Shown here: positions 11,428 to 23,700 of the stretch, in pieces
How positions within the stretch are numbered: the stretch's first letter is position 1
Layout of the letters: each line of letters begins with the position of its first letter
Source: Topomyia yanbarensis
Lineage: Eukaryota > Arthropoda > Insecta > Diptera > Culicidae
NCBI RefSeq assembly: GCF_030247195.1
Contig: NC_080671.1
Span: 184,677,725-184,741,724, forward strand
Direction of reading: 5' to 3'
Length of the DNA stretch: 64,000 nt
The notes under the pieces: generated by a model
What the model was told of the DNA's origin: nothing
The model's database searches: none
Seen by the model: only the letters and a program-made list of their open reading frames with translations
Program-made: the position numbers and the translations under genes

Positions 11428-12308
11428 CATGTCTACCGCATCTCCTTCCGATGATTTCAAAAGCGTTGTATCAAATATTATTTTGTTTATTAACGATATC
11501 TGTAGTCGGAGCAAGTCTGGGAAATTGCTATACGCGGACGTTCTCAAGATCTTCCGAACTATGGCTTCGGCACTTGACGCTGTGGTGCTTCAAGAAGACA
11601 TCTGAATTATTCAAGAATGGTGCACGTTTATCGGAATGGAAATCAACGTTAATAAATGCAAAATAAATTGTTTCGGACGCTTGCTTACTGTAGGACGTTA
11701 TGAATATAGCCTACACGTAAGAACAATTGAAAGCATCGACTCGATCCGTAACTTGGGAGTGCTCTTCGATAGGAAGTTGACCTTTTCCAACCATATCACC
11801 GCGACAACTGTTAAGGCTTTAGGAATATAGCGGATTTTGATGATTTCAACGCACTAAAAGCACTTTACTGTGCCCCGATCAGAAGTGTTCTGGAGTATGC
11901 TGTGCAATTGTGGGCACCATACCATGCTGTTCAAAGTGACTAACTAGAACGTATACAAAGATGTTTTGTGCGATTCGCTCTCAGGAAACTTTCATGGAAT
12001 GATCCATATCCTATGATATATGCTACTCGGTCTGTAGACTCTGGCGTCTCGCAGTATCTTCCTGCAAAGAGTTTTTGTTTTCGAATTGCTATCAGGTAAT
12101 ATAGACGGTCCAGATCTTCTCTCGGGCGTTAATTTGTATGCGCTTTCCTATGTTCGCAACCCCACTCTGTTGTCGATCTCTAGACACTGTACTTCATATG
12201 GACAAAATAATCCACCGGAAAGATGTTGCCGCAGATTTAACGAAACTCCTTCAGTGTTTGATTTTAACATTTCCAAGCATAGATATAAGTTATTAATAAG
12301 AAATATAT
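11428..12308 (+). pseudogene. 3' end of a jockey-like reverse transcriptase
   Basis: Broken plus-strand frames encode the second half of a non-LTR reverse transcriptase. In order they show LFINDICSRSKSGKLLYADV, then IIQEWCTFIGMEINVNKCK, then SIDSIRNLGVLFDRKLTFSNHI, then a thumb region around SVLEYAVQLWAPYH. The catalytic YADD box reads YADV at about 11530-11541, and stops interrupt the frame at about 11604, 11828 and 11942. Known family: jockey/CR1-like non-LTR elements, which copy themselves by target-primed reverse transcription. The copy lacks its endonuclease and the front half of the RT, so it is 5'-truncated and dead. It ends just before the separate RNase H element. Confidence 0.8.
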
Positions 12309-12965
12309 AGTTTTAAAAGGTGTCTGTATGGTGTATACCGAAGATCCGTTCATTATCGGAAGTGATACAAATGCTCATCACATCATGTGGGGCAGTTCAG
12401 ACATCAATCTGAGACGCTCTGAACTAATGGAGCACATAAGTAATACAAATCTTCATATATTGAATATGGGAACTGGCCAACTTTTGCGAGTTTTGAGAGA
12501 GAGAGGAGATATTAGACATAATTGAAAAGTAAGCAATGGTTGAGTGCAGACGTATAATTTTTCACGCGTCATTTTGACGTAGGACTTACGTCTTTCTTTA
12601 CTATACTGGGTGTCATTTCAAAATTTTCAAAACGGATGCGTTACTTACACTTTGAACTCTAATAACTTTTCTCCTACTAAAGGAATTACTAATTTTGTTT
12701 CATAAATCGAAAGGAAAACGTTCAACGCTTGCTATTGATACCTTGTTTGCTATGTAAAACTTGTTTAAAAAGTTCAAAAACTACTTTTAATTCGAATCAA
12801 CATTAATGCTAAAACCTATAAATATGGGTGTCAAAGTTTTTCTTAAAGCCAGACGTGTGTAAGCCACAGAGCAGAACACACGTACGTGTGCTGCTCAACG
12901 AGAAGCTGCATTTTGACCACCAACCAAATCATAGCTACTGCCTTATCGCTGCCAACCAAGAACTG

Positions 12966-13212
12966 TCGTCGCCCTGCGTGAAATTCATTGCTCTCAGAAG
13001 TGGACAGAGTTACTAATTCGCAAGCTGCTCTTCCAGTGCCTGGTCCGTGAGATTGCACAGAATTTCAAAACCTACTCTTCCGGAGCTCAGCCGTAATGGC
13101 CCTTTAAGAAGCCAGCGAGGCCTGCCTGGTTAGTTTGTTGGAAAATACCAATCTGTGCGCTATCCATGCCAAGCAAATAATCATCATGCCGAGCGGGAAA
13201 CGGCGAAATAAT
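12966..13212 (+). pseudogene. Histone H3 pseudogene (C-terminal half)
   Basis: With small frame adjustments the plus strand reads [54 protein letters not shown] and AKQIIIMP. This follows the α1-α3 histone-fold part of H3 in order. Damage includes a stop where Gln should be (SSAVMAL then stop then EASEA), substitutions of invariant residues, a small deletion after FKT and loss of the DIQLARRI segment before the end. The N-terminal tail is not recognisable. Canonical H3 packages DNA in nucleosomes; this copy cannot. It lies within the (AATAG)n-tailed insertion and keeps the 3' stem-loop typical of replication-dependent histone genes. The source was therefore a cluster-type histone gene or its mRNA, not a polyadenylated variant. 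Confidence 0.9.
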
Positions 13213-13225
13213 ATTCACAACAAAC

Positions 13226-13241
13226 GGTCCTTATTAGGACC
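13226..13241 (+). promoter_or_regulatory. Histone mRNA 3' stem-loop relic
   Basis: GGTCCTTATTAGGACC forms a six-pair stem with a four-base loop. It is followed by ACAAAA, the arrangement recognised by stem-loop binding protein in replication-dependent histone mRNAs. It lies about 30 bases after the expected H3 stop. Purine-rich 'cagaagaatt' 12-25 bases further on resembles the histone downstream element that pairs with U7 RNA. Confidence 0.8.
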
Positions 13242-14967
13242 ACAAAATCGTTCTCAGAAGAATTACAATTGAAATTTCCATTTCGTGCTTTGGAAAATAA
13301 CTTCCCTCTTATCGGGTTAGTTATTTTCTATAATAATATCCGAAAAATGTGCGATAAAACCAATAAACTGACCAATTGGACGGAAGCAATAAAATACCTA
13401 CAACAATTTGAGTCAGAAAAGTGATATTAACGGAAAAATGCTTCGATCGTTTCTAAGTGTTTGGCAGCTGAAGTTGCCGATTTGTTTTCCAACGTCAATT
13501 ATTAGCGCTGTGCTGTACGGAACAGATTTTTGCGCGATTTGTTGGGAAATAATTAAAACAATTGTGTAGTAGATTCCGTAGATTTTACCGTAAATTTTGA
13601 TAGAAATGATTTTGTAAAAGCATTAATTAGCCGTGCTTTGAATGGTGGTTTTTGCAAATCTTTCTAGAACATTAGTGAATGTGGAAACCCTGCTACTAAG
13701 CGAATGCCACGCCAAAAAGAATGATGAAAATATTTTCATTTGTCGCACAAAGGGATGGACTACCATCTGCACTAAGAAGTTTATAAAAGAGATCGCATTC
13801 CGATATACAATGCTCATTCGATGTGAGCTGCGAAAGGGGAATGTTCGTGTATGTACGCAGCAGAAGCGAATTCGGGCAAGGTTCGAATCGTTAGCAAGGA
13901 TTCTCGTCTGGTATCACCAAACATAGTTATCTACAAACCGTTCTTTTTAGGATGAAAACATAATGGAGAAAGAATTGAATTAGAAAGTTCCATTTAATAA
14001 CTTGAATTGAGTTTGCGCCTGTCAATTCTTGTATACATTTACCAGTGATTCATATAAGCAAATGTTTATCAAATTAATCTACAAACCCGAAGGTTTTTGC
14101 AAGTCCTAGAAAATCAGTGAATGTGGCAATCTCATTCGACATGAAATTTCCAGTAAACATTCATTCAAAAAGTGCATTGGCTCAAATTATCCATGAATGT
14201 CATATGATATGCCCAAGTTTAGTCCTACGTCAACACCGCGGTTACGTCCCGGACATTACCCACTCCTAGTTTTTTTCCAAAAACCTAATGCACCAAGTAG
14301 ATTGTGAGGTTAACTTTATTCATATCTATCCGCGGTAATTGTGTTCGGAACGTTCGAGAGGGTATTTGTAGCACCTAATGTTTTGTGATCATTCGGAAGA
14401 ATTATTGAAGTTGCTCCTGATGAGGCTCTCGCCTATATCCTTCAACAAGGGTTACAACGGAAGAGGCTGTTCCTTTGGAAATTTAAACATGGCCATTGTC
14501 ATCTGAAAGGATACCAGGAAGGATGAAGCCATCTTGAACAAGCCGAAGACGTCTGTTTCATAAGGGAGTATTTTTCTGTTAATTAGAATATTCATTAAAT
14601 GAATAATTTAATTGCCGTATAATTTTGAAACATCTTTAAACCAAACTCTGCACAGTAGGCCTGGCCGTTTTAATATTTGCGACATATTACACATAATATG
14701 CTTCAAATATTAATATTGGCAAGAAAAACACTAAAGAGTAACTGCAGTGTTTTCCAGGATGCTTTTCAATACTGGCTGTGTAAAGGTTAGAATAGAATAG
14801 AATAGAATAGAATAGAATAGGAGATATTAGACATAACGCTTTGCTCTGAAAGAATTTCGCATGAGCTGAGAAATTGGCAAGTTCCAAATGAAACTGAACC
14901 GTCTCTATCCGAACATAAATATATATTTTTCGATCATTTATATGTCACCTTCAATGTGGTAACATAT

Positions 14968-15750
14968 CGTCGCTGTTGAGCTATCTTATGACAAGCGCCA
15001 TTTAGCACATTTCGAGAAAAACGATTTTTAAAGTTTTAGATTGAAGATCTTGAAACTTATAAATGGTATAAACAATCCAAAGAAGACAATTGATGCTTCT
15101 ATCCATTCTGCATTAATCTCTCAAATATTACGAGGATCGGTTGACTATGTTGCGAGTTTTTACTATGAATGTAAACAAAAGTCGCACTCACACGTGTCAT
15201 AGGCGTGTATTGATGACAAAATTTGTATGGCGTGTCATAATCGTGCATGAAAAATTTTCCATAGAAAAAAAGCATCAATTATATTATAATTATATAAACT
15301 TTTATTCCTATCTTTGTTTTAATTTGGTTTATAAACAATCGGTTAGATGCATTTTGAAGGAAATGAATCAGTGAATCTAGAAAAAATATTACCTTTTGGT
15401 TACAGTGTTGCCAAAAATGCTATATTTGCAGTTTAAAACTTAAATCTGTTTTTCTCACAGCTCGTGTATTTTTTCTTTGGAAAATTTTTATGCCATTGTG
15501 TTCCTCAGAAATTTTTACATATAAAAACATCTAAAACTTCAATATAACTTGAGTAAATCCCAAGATACAGTGATTTGAAGCAAAAAACTCACAATTTCTC
15601 ATCACATTTCTCGTTATATCTTAGTAACCAAGTAGAATTTCAAAATTCTGAAAACGCCACTTTGTAGAGAATTTTCAAACCAGTAATGTAGCATATCTAG
15701 TTCAGTTTACCCCAAAATGGCGTTTGTCATAAGATAGCACAACAGCGACG
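14968..15750. mobile_element. 0.78-kb element with 40-bp TIRs, no transposase
   Basis: The ends are inverted copies over about 40 bp. The left begins 'tcgtcgctgttgagctatct', and the right is the complement of 'agatagcacaacagcgacga', with about two mismatches. The bases 'atat' lie at both junctions (14964-14967 and 15751-15754), so the target duplication is TA or ATAT. Removing the insert rejoins the retrotransposon frame as VTYRNPKSTNW. Open frames inside are short and unrecognised. Confidence 0.8.
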
Positions 15751-15754
15751 ATAT

Positions 15755-18560
15755 CGTAATCCTAAATCTACAAACTGGGACCGCTTTTTGGAAAACTTGG
15801 CGACTAAATTTCATGGATATTTTCCAACAATTAATCAACTAAACGACTTAGGTGACGTCGTGGATACGACAAACTCATTCACAGTAGCTGAACATTGAAA
15901 GAATGAAAAAGGATATGAGAAGAGCTTGGAACCGGCGTCAGCGTGATGACTCCAGGGCTTTCAGTTCAGCTCGTAGTGCATATAAGAAATGCCTTAGATC
16001 TGCAGAGCGGACTGGCTGGTAAAACCTATGCACTAATGTCTCTAGTCCGAATGAGGCTAGCAGGTTGAATAAACTTCTCTCGAAATTGCAAGATTTTCAG
16101 AACTCCTTACAAACCAGTGATGGTGTTTATGTGACGGACGAAAAAGATGTTCTTAATTGTCTCTCCGACGCACACTTTCCAGGTTGTATTGATCCGGAGC
16201 TGAATAATGTTCACAGATCTCACTCTAGTAATTCGGAGTCGCGGGCGTTAGCACGCACATTGGTTACCACTGAATCGCTCAAGTGGGCAGTTGACATCTT
16301 TGCTCCATACAAATCACCCGGACAAGATGGAATGCTTCCCGTCCTACTGCAAAAACGATTTGATATTCTCAAACATGTCTGGAAAAAGATTATGCTTTCC
16401 AGTGTTGCTACCAGGTTTATCCCGAAAGCATGACAAGAAACAACTGTTAGATTTATTCCTAAAGAGGGGCGCTCAAGCTATGAAGAAGTCAAGAGTTTTA
16501 GGCCTATCAGCTTAATCGATCATCACATCAGAAACGTTAGTTTAGTTGAATATCCACTGCACAAAATGCAACATGCATATCAGTGTGGAAAATCCACGAT
16601 CACTCTGCTTCACGATGTTGTTTATAACATTGTGAAGGTCTTCTCGCTCAAACAATCTGGCTTCCAGTCCAATCTGGAAGTAACGCGCGATCATGGGGTA
16701 CCTGCAGGTATCTAAGGTTGGATAAACGCAATGCTTAGTAACCGCATTCTTTGCTGGTCACTGCGCCAGTTGAGTATATATGGTTGTCCTCAGGGTGGCA
16801 TTCTGTCACCTTTGTTATGGAACATGATTGCCGACTGCTTGTTGAAGAAACTCAATGAGATTGGATTTCCAAACACCGGGTTTGCCGATGATTACTAAAT
16901 ACTAACTACTGGGCTTTGCATCGGAACAATCTTTGACTTAATGCAACAAGCATTAAGAGCTGCCGAACAGTGGTGTCGTCAACTTAAATTATCAGTTAAC
17001 CCGAGCAAGACATGAATGGTTCTTCTCACGAAGAAGCGAATAACATCCGAGGTTCGTCCCTTGCAGTTCTTTGATTCTGAGCTACTGTGCGTAGATCAGG
17101 TCAAATACGTTGGAGTTATATTGGATTTCAAACTGAATTGGTCTGCTCACATTGAGTTTAGAGTCAAGAAAGCGTGCATGGTCTTCGGGCAGTGCAGGCG
17201 AACTTTTGGAAGGTCTCAAACTATCTGTTGGATTTATATGAGAATTGTAGGTCCAATACTGTCGTACGGATGCCATGTGTGGTGACAGAGGGGAGAGTTG
17301 GTGACGGCCCAGTCAAAACTGAATCAACGAATGGCGCTCATGGCGTTGACTGGTGCTTTCACCACAACTCCGACTGCTGCTCTTGAGGCACTTCTAAATA
17401 TCAAACCATTACACGTACACCTCAAACAAGAAGCACTATCATGTGCATGCAGACTACGGGTTACTGGGCTTTGGAACAGTTACCATGTTGATCTTGCTAC
17501 CAGTCATACACGATTGTGGTCACAAATAGTTACATGGGGTGAAGATATTCTTGCTCCCAGCGATATTGCAATCACATGTAATTTTCCTTACCGGACATTC
17601 CATGTGAAGTTTCCCTCTCGAGAGAAGTGGTTGTCTGGCTTTATGGAAGGACAACAACAAACGCAAGTGGTTTGTTATATCTGACGGTTCTCTGATGGAG
17701 GGACGTGCTGGTGCTGGTGTCTACTGTCGTGAAATGAGATTGGAAAAATCTCACTCACTAGGTAGATACTGTACTGTATTCCAAGCAGAAAACTTTGCTA
17801 TTATGTGCGGAGTACAATCAGCCCTTCAACAGAGCTTGTCCGGCTAAGTTATAAACTTCTGCTCCGATAGTCAGGCTGCAATCAAGGCCCTTAGCTCAGA
17901 CACCAACGAACGACCAACCTAGTGATCGCGTGCCGAACCCAAATCGAAGAACTAAGCATTGTCAACACTATCTACCTTGTCCCCGGACATTCCGGTATAA
18001 CTGAAAATGAATGGGCTGACGAATTGGCCAGGGCAGGTTCAGCGATTGACTTCGTTGGTCCTTAGCCCGCCCTGCCAATTTCGATAAGTTGGATAAGGGA
18101 AAAAATACGGTCCTGGGCTTTGTCCGACCGCCGCAATTATTGGAGAAATGTACAAACGTGTCGTCTAACAAAGGCGTTTCTAGAGCAACCGTGCCCAGTG
18201 ATTTCGTAAAATCTCCTACATTTTTCGAAGCTGCACTGCGGCATGCCGACCAGGGCTTTAACCGGCCACTGCAAACTCAATCATCTCGAGCCCTATTGTC
18301 ACAATCACGTCACCTAGGGACTAGAAGAAAATTTCTTTCTAATCACTAAATGACGTGACTGTGAGAATAGGGCCCCTCATGACAACTATTCAGCGCGCTG
18401 AGTATTTTTCATGTGATCTTTGTGAATCCGACTACGGCAACTTATATCATCTGATATGTAACTGCCCCGCAGTAGCGTAATTTTTCGTAATTTCGACACC
18501 GTGTTTGGATGACAAACTCAGAGACATACTAAAGTTTCTTATCGAATGTGGTGAAGAGCT
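15755..18560 (+). pseudogene. Reverse transcriptase and RNase H relic
   Basis: Plus-strand frames with stops and shifts show, in order: a pre-RT region (RRAWNRRQRDDSRAFSSARS); RT motifs (KWAVDIFAPYKSPGQDGM, about 16285); GCPQGGILSPLLWNMIAD (about 16785); the catalytic FADD at 16881-16892; a thumb with YVGVILDFKLNWSAHIE (about 17105); and then an RNase H domain. The RNase H residues are visible as ISDGS (about 17675), FQAENFAIMCG, FCSDSQAAIKAL and VPGHSGITENEWADELARAG (about 17980). The FADD box survives but a stop follows it directly (FADDY-stop). It is the 3' two-thirds of the element described at 12328-18560. Confidence 0.85.
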
Positions 18561-19060
18561 TTAGGTTTACTCGCAGGCGAGTTGAACTACTTGTGAGTTT
18601 AACTTACCTGCTGTTTCTTTTTGTTTTTGTGCTGTTATTTTTCCCACCCTTGCAATTATACTTCCGCTCTCCCTCTTCTTTCTTTCCGCTCAAGGAATGG
18701 TGAAAACACACGGCAAGGCAAAAATCCCCGACTACATAGAGGACAGTGCCATTTGAGCCAATATATTCTGATTCCTGCATTAACTTTACATTCCCTTGCA
18801 GACAAGTCTGTTCAACAAACGCCTTAACGCCGATCCGCTTCGTTCGATGTTTTGTTGGATGTAGAGCTAATTTCTTGGAGAGCTTTAACGTCCTACACGG
18901 AAACGCAAAATATATCCGAAATTTCTATTTCGATGGCAAGTAGATGGCATTTAACATTGCTGATTTTAAAAAGTGCATCGCAAGCGATCTACCCCAATGT
19001 TTAGCTTGTACTTATCATAATAAACCCAGTTTGCTTACAGTTAGTTAAGATGTTTTGAAT
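18561..19060 (+). other. Probable 3' untranslated part of the RNase H element
   Basis: No coding sequence. The segment runs from the end of the RNase H/zinc-finger-like tail to an 'aataaaaag' near 19056. It is therefore plausibly the element's 3' UTR, but its true end cannot be fixed without other copies. Confidence 0.35.
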
Positions 19061-19061
19061 A

Positions 19062-19236
19062 AAAAGTTTTTTTTTATTTCGTTTGTAGAGGTTTCAACCT
19101 TAAGGTCATTCTTCTTCGGGTTAGAGAAATCTCTTGAGACAAATCTCTAACCCTATGTGCGGAGTCGGGATTCGAATCTAAGTGAGCTGCGTACAAGGCA
19201 ATCGATTTACGAATTACGCTATGCTTGCCCCCCGAC
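19062..19236 (-). repeat. tRNA-derived SINE copy
   Basis: On the minus strand it starts 'gtcggggggcaagcatagcg'. It has a tRNA-like cloverleaf head with a B-box-like 'gattcgaatcc'. The body follows, with a hairpin of 'gggttagag' and 'ctctaaccc', and it ends in an A-rich tail ('gaaataaaaaaaaa', about 19062-19080). The same body occurs on the plus strand at 50.38-50.48 kb. SINEs of this kind are transcribed by RNA polymerase III and mobilised by LINE proteins. Confidence 0.75.
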
Positions 19237-19239
19237 AGG

Positions 19240-20659
19240 TGTAGAAATTGTTTCAGATAATATACATGATTCGGTTGACGTTCTCAAATCCCAAATAAAA
19301 TTCTACCCAAATTTTAAATAACATTTAGTTGATAGTTAATCTCCTGTTCATCACATTCTTAAGCTGCCATACAATTTTGTCGGTAATTCAGCCAACAATC
19401 AATTGATAGTACATTAATCAGCATTAATATCTTTACTTTGTTCCTCAAAAGTAAAACAATAATAAAACATCCGTAAAAGTAACAAATACCTCTAGTTTGA
19501 GCGAGACGAAAATCGAAATCGAACGCCACGATGAATAGAGGGTTGAGATAAATTAAGTAGTGTTTACCCTATAACAAAAACACGCTGATTTTGGTCCGGT
19601 AAAATCTCCAATATTTCCATAGAAAAACCCAAAAAAAATTAAAGGGTTGTGTACAGGACACGACCACGGTGACATTAAAAATGTAGCTTTTTTCAAGAGC
19701 GTGCAAATGTATTTTATCTATCACACATATCGACTCAAGTTCTTGCTCACTCGCCTGTTTTTTATGTTACAATTTGCTATATACCCTCCCCATTAAAACA
19801 TAATTTATTGAAGGTCTTTTAACGGTAATCTATTAATTAATCAAGTATCTCACTAGGTGATTGGCATTATTTGGCTAATCCATCTAGTAAAAATAGGCTG
19901 GTCTGTCCAGAAAATATATTCAAAAGAAAAGTTCCATATTTAGAACCGTGACGAGGAAGCCCACGCCCAGCAACGGAAATATACAGATTCTTCATGAAAT
20001 ATGAAATTTCATTTTCCATTTAAATTTTCAATAATGTATTAATGAACTTAAGTAAACAATCTTAAGGTTAAGTATTTTTTGATCGATTAGTGGTGAAAAA
20101 AATGAAATTATTTGATAAATTACATTGTTATGCAATGTTCGCACTACCAGTTAAAACGGGTTTTATGCTATCTTGGTGACATTTTCTCTTGTTGCTAATT
20201 ATTAAAACGTGTTATAACTCTGTAGTGTAAACATTGTATTATTAAACCAATTCTGCAGCGTTTTATGTTATATAGGTGTTTTATGTGGTAATAGGACTGA
20301 CATAATTATATCTTCAGTACAGCGGTTTGTTTCATAATTTCAATCAGATATATTTTAAAATTTAAATTAGTATACCTAACCGTTCAATTTGTTGTATACT
20401 TTAAAACGCAATTAGAACTGTGTTTTAACTACATAGGGCAGGACAGATACTCTGACTGGATAAACTGGGAAAACAATTTTAAGTCCAGTAACGATTAAGA
20501 CATGGCTTGAATTTGAATCGAAAAAGAACACCCGCCTAAACTGCTGCTGGGACGGTAAGTTCTGTTTTAAAATTTTCCGTTGTGTACAGTACGAAACAAA
20601 AGTGTTTGAAATTAGAAAACAAAAAGTTCTGCTGGGAATGTGATTGTTTCCGATGCAAT
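19240..20659. other. No recognised feature
   Basis: AT-rich intronic sequence with no long open frame. No inverted-repeat pair convincing enough to list was seen. Confidence 0.4.
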
Positions 20660-20797
20660 TACACTCAGGTTTTTTTTACGCAGGGGATACAGGCCGTGCA
20701 AATGAAAACCGCCTAAATTTAAAAAAAACGCGTAAATGAAAACCGCGGAAATTTCAAAATTTGCGTAAAAAATACCGCGTAATAAAACCTGAGTGTA
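20660..20797. mobile_element. 138-bp MITE, TIR 'tacactcaggtttt'
   Basis: The ends are inverted copies: left 'tacactcaggttttttttac', right the complement of 'aataaaacctgagtgta'. The outermost TA fits a TA target duplication. The inside contains repeated 'gcgtaaatgaaaaccgc' type words. No coding capacity. Confidence 0.75.
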
Positions 20798-20799
20798 CT

Positions 20800-23700
20800 C
20801 CCCTATATAAAATACTACGCTGCTGAACAGTGCAATAACTACAGAAGCACGTTGTCAGATGCCTTACTGATAAAAAACATATAACCAAAATATGAAACAT
20901 ATGAAAACCCTAGGCAGCTACAATGCGCCGTAAACATGGATTAACAAGTTACAACGCACACGCATGCATAAAAATAAATATATTTTATTCAAACGCAACA
21001 CTCTTAAGCAGCACACACCGTATTGAATTAAATCCAAACCACCCCACCCACCCACTTTGCAAATCATTCTGTGACACCGTGCTGGTACCCGAAAAATCCG
21101 CACACGGCCACCGCTGCCGAAAATGCATAGCGTCTACCGCTTATTGTAGTGCCCACACGCTGCAGCCATGATCTTACCCGTTCGACATAAGAACAAAAAC
21201 TGATTCAAACGGGTACGCGTCACCTCTATTTATAAACTAACCGTATATGGTTTAGTCACATAGGTGCGAGTGTGTGCAAATGCCAACGTTGCCGAAAATC
21301 GATAGCGCTTATTGCATCGCCCGGAGACGATGTTGTTCGTATGAGACAAGAGCAACAACTGATTTAAACGGACATGCGTCGCTTCTATTTATGACTTTTC
21401 GTCTTTCATTGAGTCACTAAGCTGCCCTCTTTTGACGGCTGTGTCTGAGAAATCTGCCTCACGAATGGTAATTTTCCCGTTTTTCGTGAACTTTTTAATT
21501 TTACCAATTTCCAAAAGTCTACTTTTATTGGGGAGATATTAAATTATTACCAATATTTAAGTTAGGTGTTTCTGAATCGGTTGGTGTATGAATGATTAAA
21601 ATCCATCTAGTAATATCGGAGTTATAAGCGTGCAAACCTTACATAGTTTCGTTACATGGGAGATAGTTTAGATTTTAGAATGACACCTAGCCCCAGATAG
21701 TGGAGTAAGACATTTTTAATGTCAAAAAATGAAGTATAAAAAACCTCGATGCCCACTCGGCAAAACACGGAAGCATCAGTTTCTTTTTCACCTGTATTTA
21801 AGTTGCTTTGAATCGTTACTTAATTTGCGTAAACATCTTTGATAAATGTACGGTGTAACGTGAACAATTGCAATTACTTCACCTTGCGATCGAAAGAAGT
21901 AACACCGTCTCTGCGTGGGGTTGCGTCGCACTGTGGCAGTTGGGACCGATTATAATGCATATCATTTTTTTGCCGAAAATTTCAATCGCCTACTTTTATT
22001 GCGTTGTTGCGAAACAGGCGCAGCAAATATACACAGGCACATACTCGCAACAGCAGGCAGGCTACGTGAGACGAGCGTGCGATTTTGTTTTTGCTGTTGC
22101 ATGGATGGTATGATGTTTACAACCTTTTGCGAAATAGTGACGCGTCGTTGTAGGGAAATGTCGGGCATACAGTCGAAGCTATCTTCGTAGTGGTTCTTTG
22201 ATTACTTCACCGCTTCATAAGCACACATTTTAAGATACTTTAATGAAATCAATAGCTTTTTTATTGTTTTGAGGCGCGATTATTTTCGCTATAACATCTC
22301 TAAAAAATCTACACTATATTGACAATCGCCGATTGAAAGCAGATTGTTCGATCTAAACGATAGCCAATAAGAAAATATAGTATTGAGCGTTTTTTATTTG
22401 TTGAAGTGTTTTAATAGCTTGTGTTTTTGACTGTTGTTATACTTATAATTGTTCCATTTTCGATTGAATTCCCCATTTACATGGGACAATTGTTGGGCGA
22501 CGAAACAGGTGTGGTTAAATGACATATTTCAATACATTAGTAACCACAGAAATGTATGAAAGTAAGTACATCTCATATTAATGGCTCTCGAAAGAATCAC
22601 GTTGTAAGCGATTCTTTCGAATTTTATTTGTTCCTCATCTTGGCTGCGAGATAGACAGAGTTCACTGTAGAAATAGACAAGCAAACCAGCAATGCGGTCT
22701 CATCACCATCATCATCAGCATTGTCCTTCGTTAGTTCGCGATTGGCTACTGTACCAACACAGCGAGGCAGACGCTCAGCAGCTCACCGGCGTCGTTTAAT
22801 CAGCAGCCATGATCGCGCGTTATTTTTCTGCTAAAGAACGGGATCACGTTATCTTTGTGGTTGCGCAGCGATTGGCTGTGTCGGTAAATGTCGGAAAATA
22901 AACTGTCCGTTTACGTATTATTCGCACATGTATAAAGAATATAACGTAACGATAGAAACGAAGGTCGATCCTACACACAGTGTAACCTTATTATTCCGAT
23001 AGGTTTGTGGAATTTGTATCCGCTTTAACCGAGACCGATAATACAAAGAAGACCAATATTAATATTTTCACCAACCGGAAATATAAAAACCAGAACAAGA
23101 AACAAACTGTCCAATCAGAGACAAACTACTAGGCGCACACTGTATCTCAACATGCTAATTGTGGTTTGGTTGGGTGTGAACGTGCTAGCCGCTCGGTATA
23201 CATGTTACATCGGTATTCAATTGGCGCTAAGTAGTGATAACGAAAGGATTCAGTGCCGATATTGGTCTTCCTATTTCGACAGACATCTTTATTAAATATA
23301 TGAAACGTAGTAACAATTCCAACATTTCAGTATCATCACATTCATGAATCATTTAAAATTTAAATAAAAAAATTTATCTTAATTTCCTGCTCACTCCGTT
23401 TATATTCAAAATAAAGGTTGCGATAGTAACTTTAACAAATTTAAAAACATCTTATTCATCAATCTTATTGATTTGAAAAATTTTAAACCCGGAACTCGTC
23501 CTGTCTACGTTTGTGTGCCTTTAATTTCAGCAACATTTGCCATGAATCACCGAATGAATTTGGTAGATTCACTATAAACGACATACGTACTGAACAATAC
23601 GACCATTTGTGAAATGCTCTTCTGCTGATGATTAATGTGTATGATGGCTCATTTAGATGTTGTTATTTAGAGACAATGACATTACGCACAACCACGCTTG

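Larger units (their letters stand above)
12522..14818 (+). mobile_element. 2.3-kb retroposon-like insertion with (AATAG)n tail
   Basis: The insertion splits the endonuclease of the host retrotransposon. An 18-bp direct repeat containing 'ggagatattagacataa' lies at 12504-12521 and 14819-14836. The right end is a run of seven 'aatag' repeats (about 14788-14820), as expected for a 3' tail copied by target-primed reverse transcription. The interior carries a histone H3 pseudogene with its stem-loop (12966-13241). Near the start is 'gacgtaggacttacgtc' and near 14221 the related 'agtcctacgtcaa'. Similar blocks near 13649 and 14091 share 'ggtttttgca' and 'cagtgaatgtgg' type words. No transposition protein was recognised, so it would be non-autonomous. 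Confidence 0.8.
12328..18560 (+). mobile_element. RNase H-bearing non-LTR retrotransposon, interrupted twice
   Basis: Three collinear pieces make one degraded element. They are an endonuclease piece (12328-12521, with FIIGSDTNAHHIMWGS), its continuation (14837-14967, EILDITLCSERISHELRNWQ, frame resuming across the insertion) and the RT/RNase H part (15755-18560). Removing the insertions at 12522-14818 (plus one 18-bp duplication) and 14968-15750 restores the order endonuclease, RT, RNase H. Elements with a C-terminal RNase H belong to the I/Loa/R1-like assemblage; the exact clade is not resolved. Many stops and frameshifts make it inactive, and the left part of the endonuclease is missing. 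Confidence 0.8.

Noticed and set aside
12966..13241. Functional histone H3 gene
   Set aside because: In-frame stop, deletions, altered invariant residues and no N-terminal tail.
19062..19236. Candidate tRNA gene on the minus strand
   Set aside because: B-box-like sequence is present, but the fold is imperfect and the tRNA-like head continues into a SINE body with an A-rich tail.
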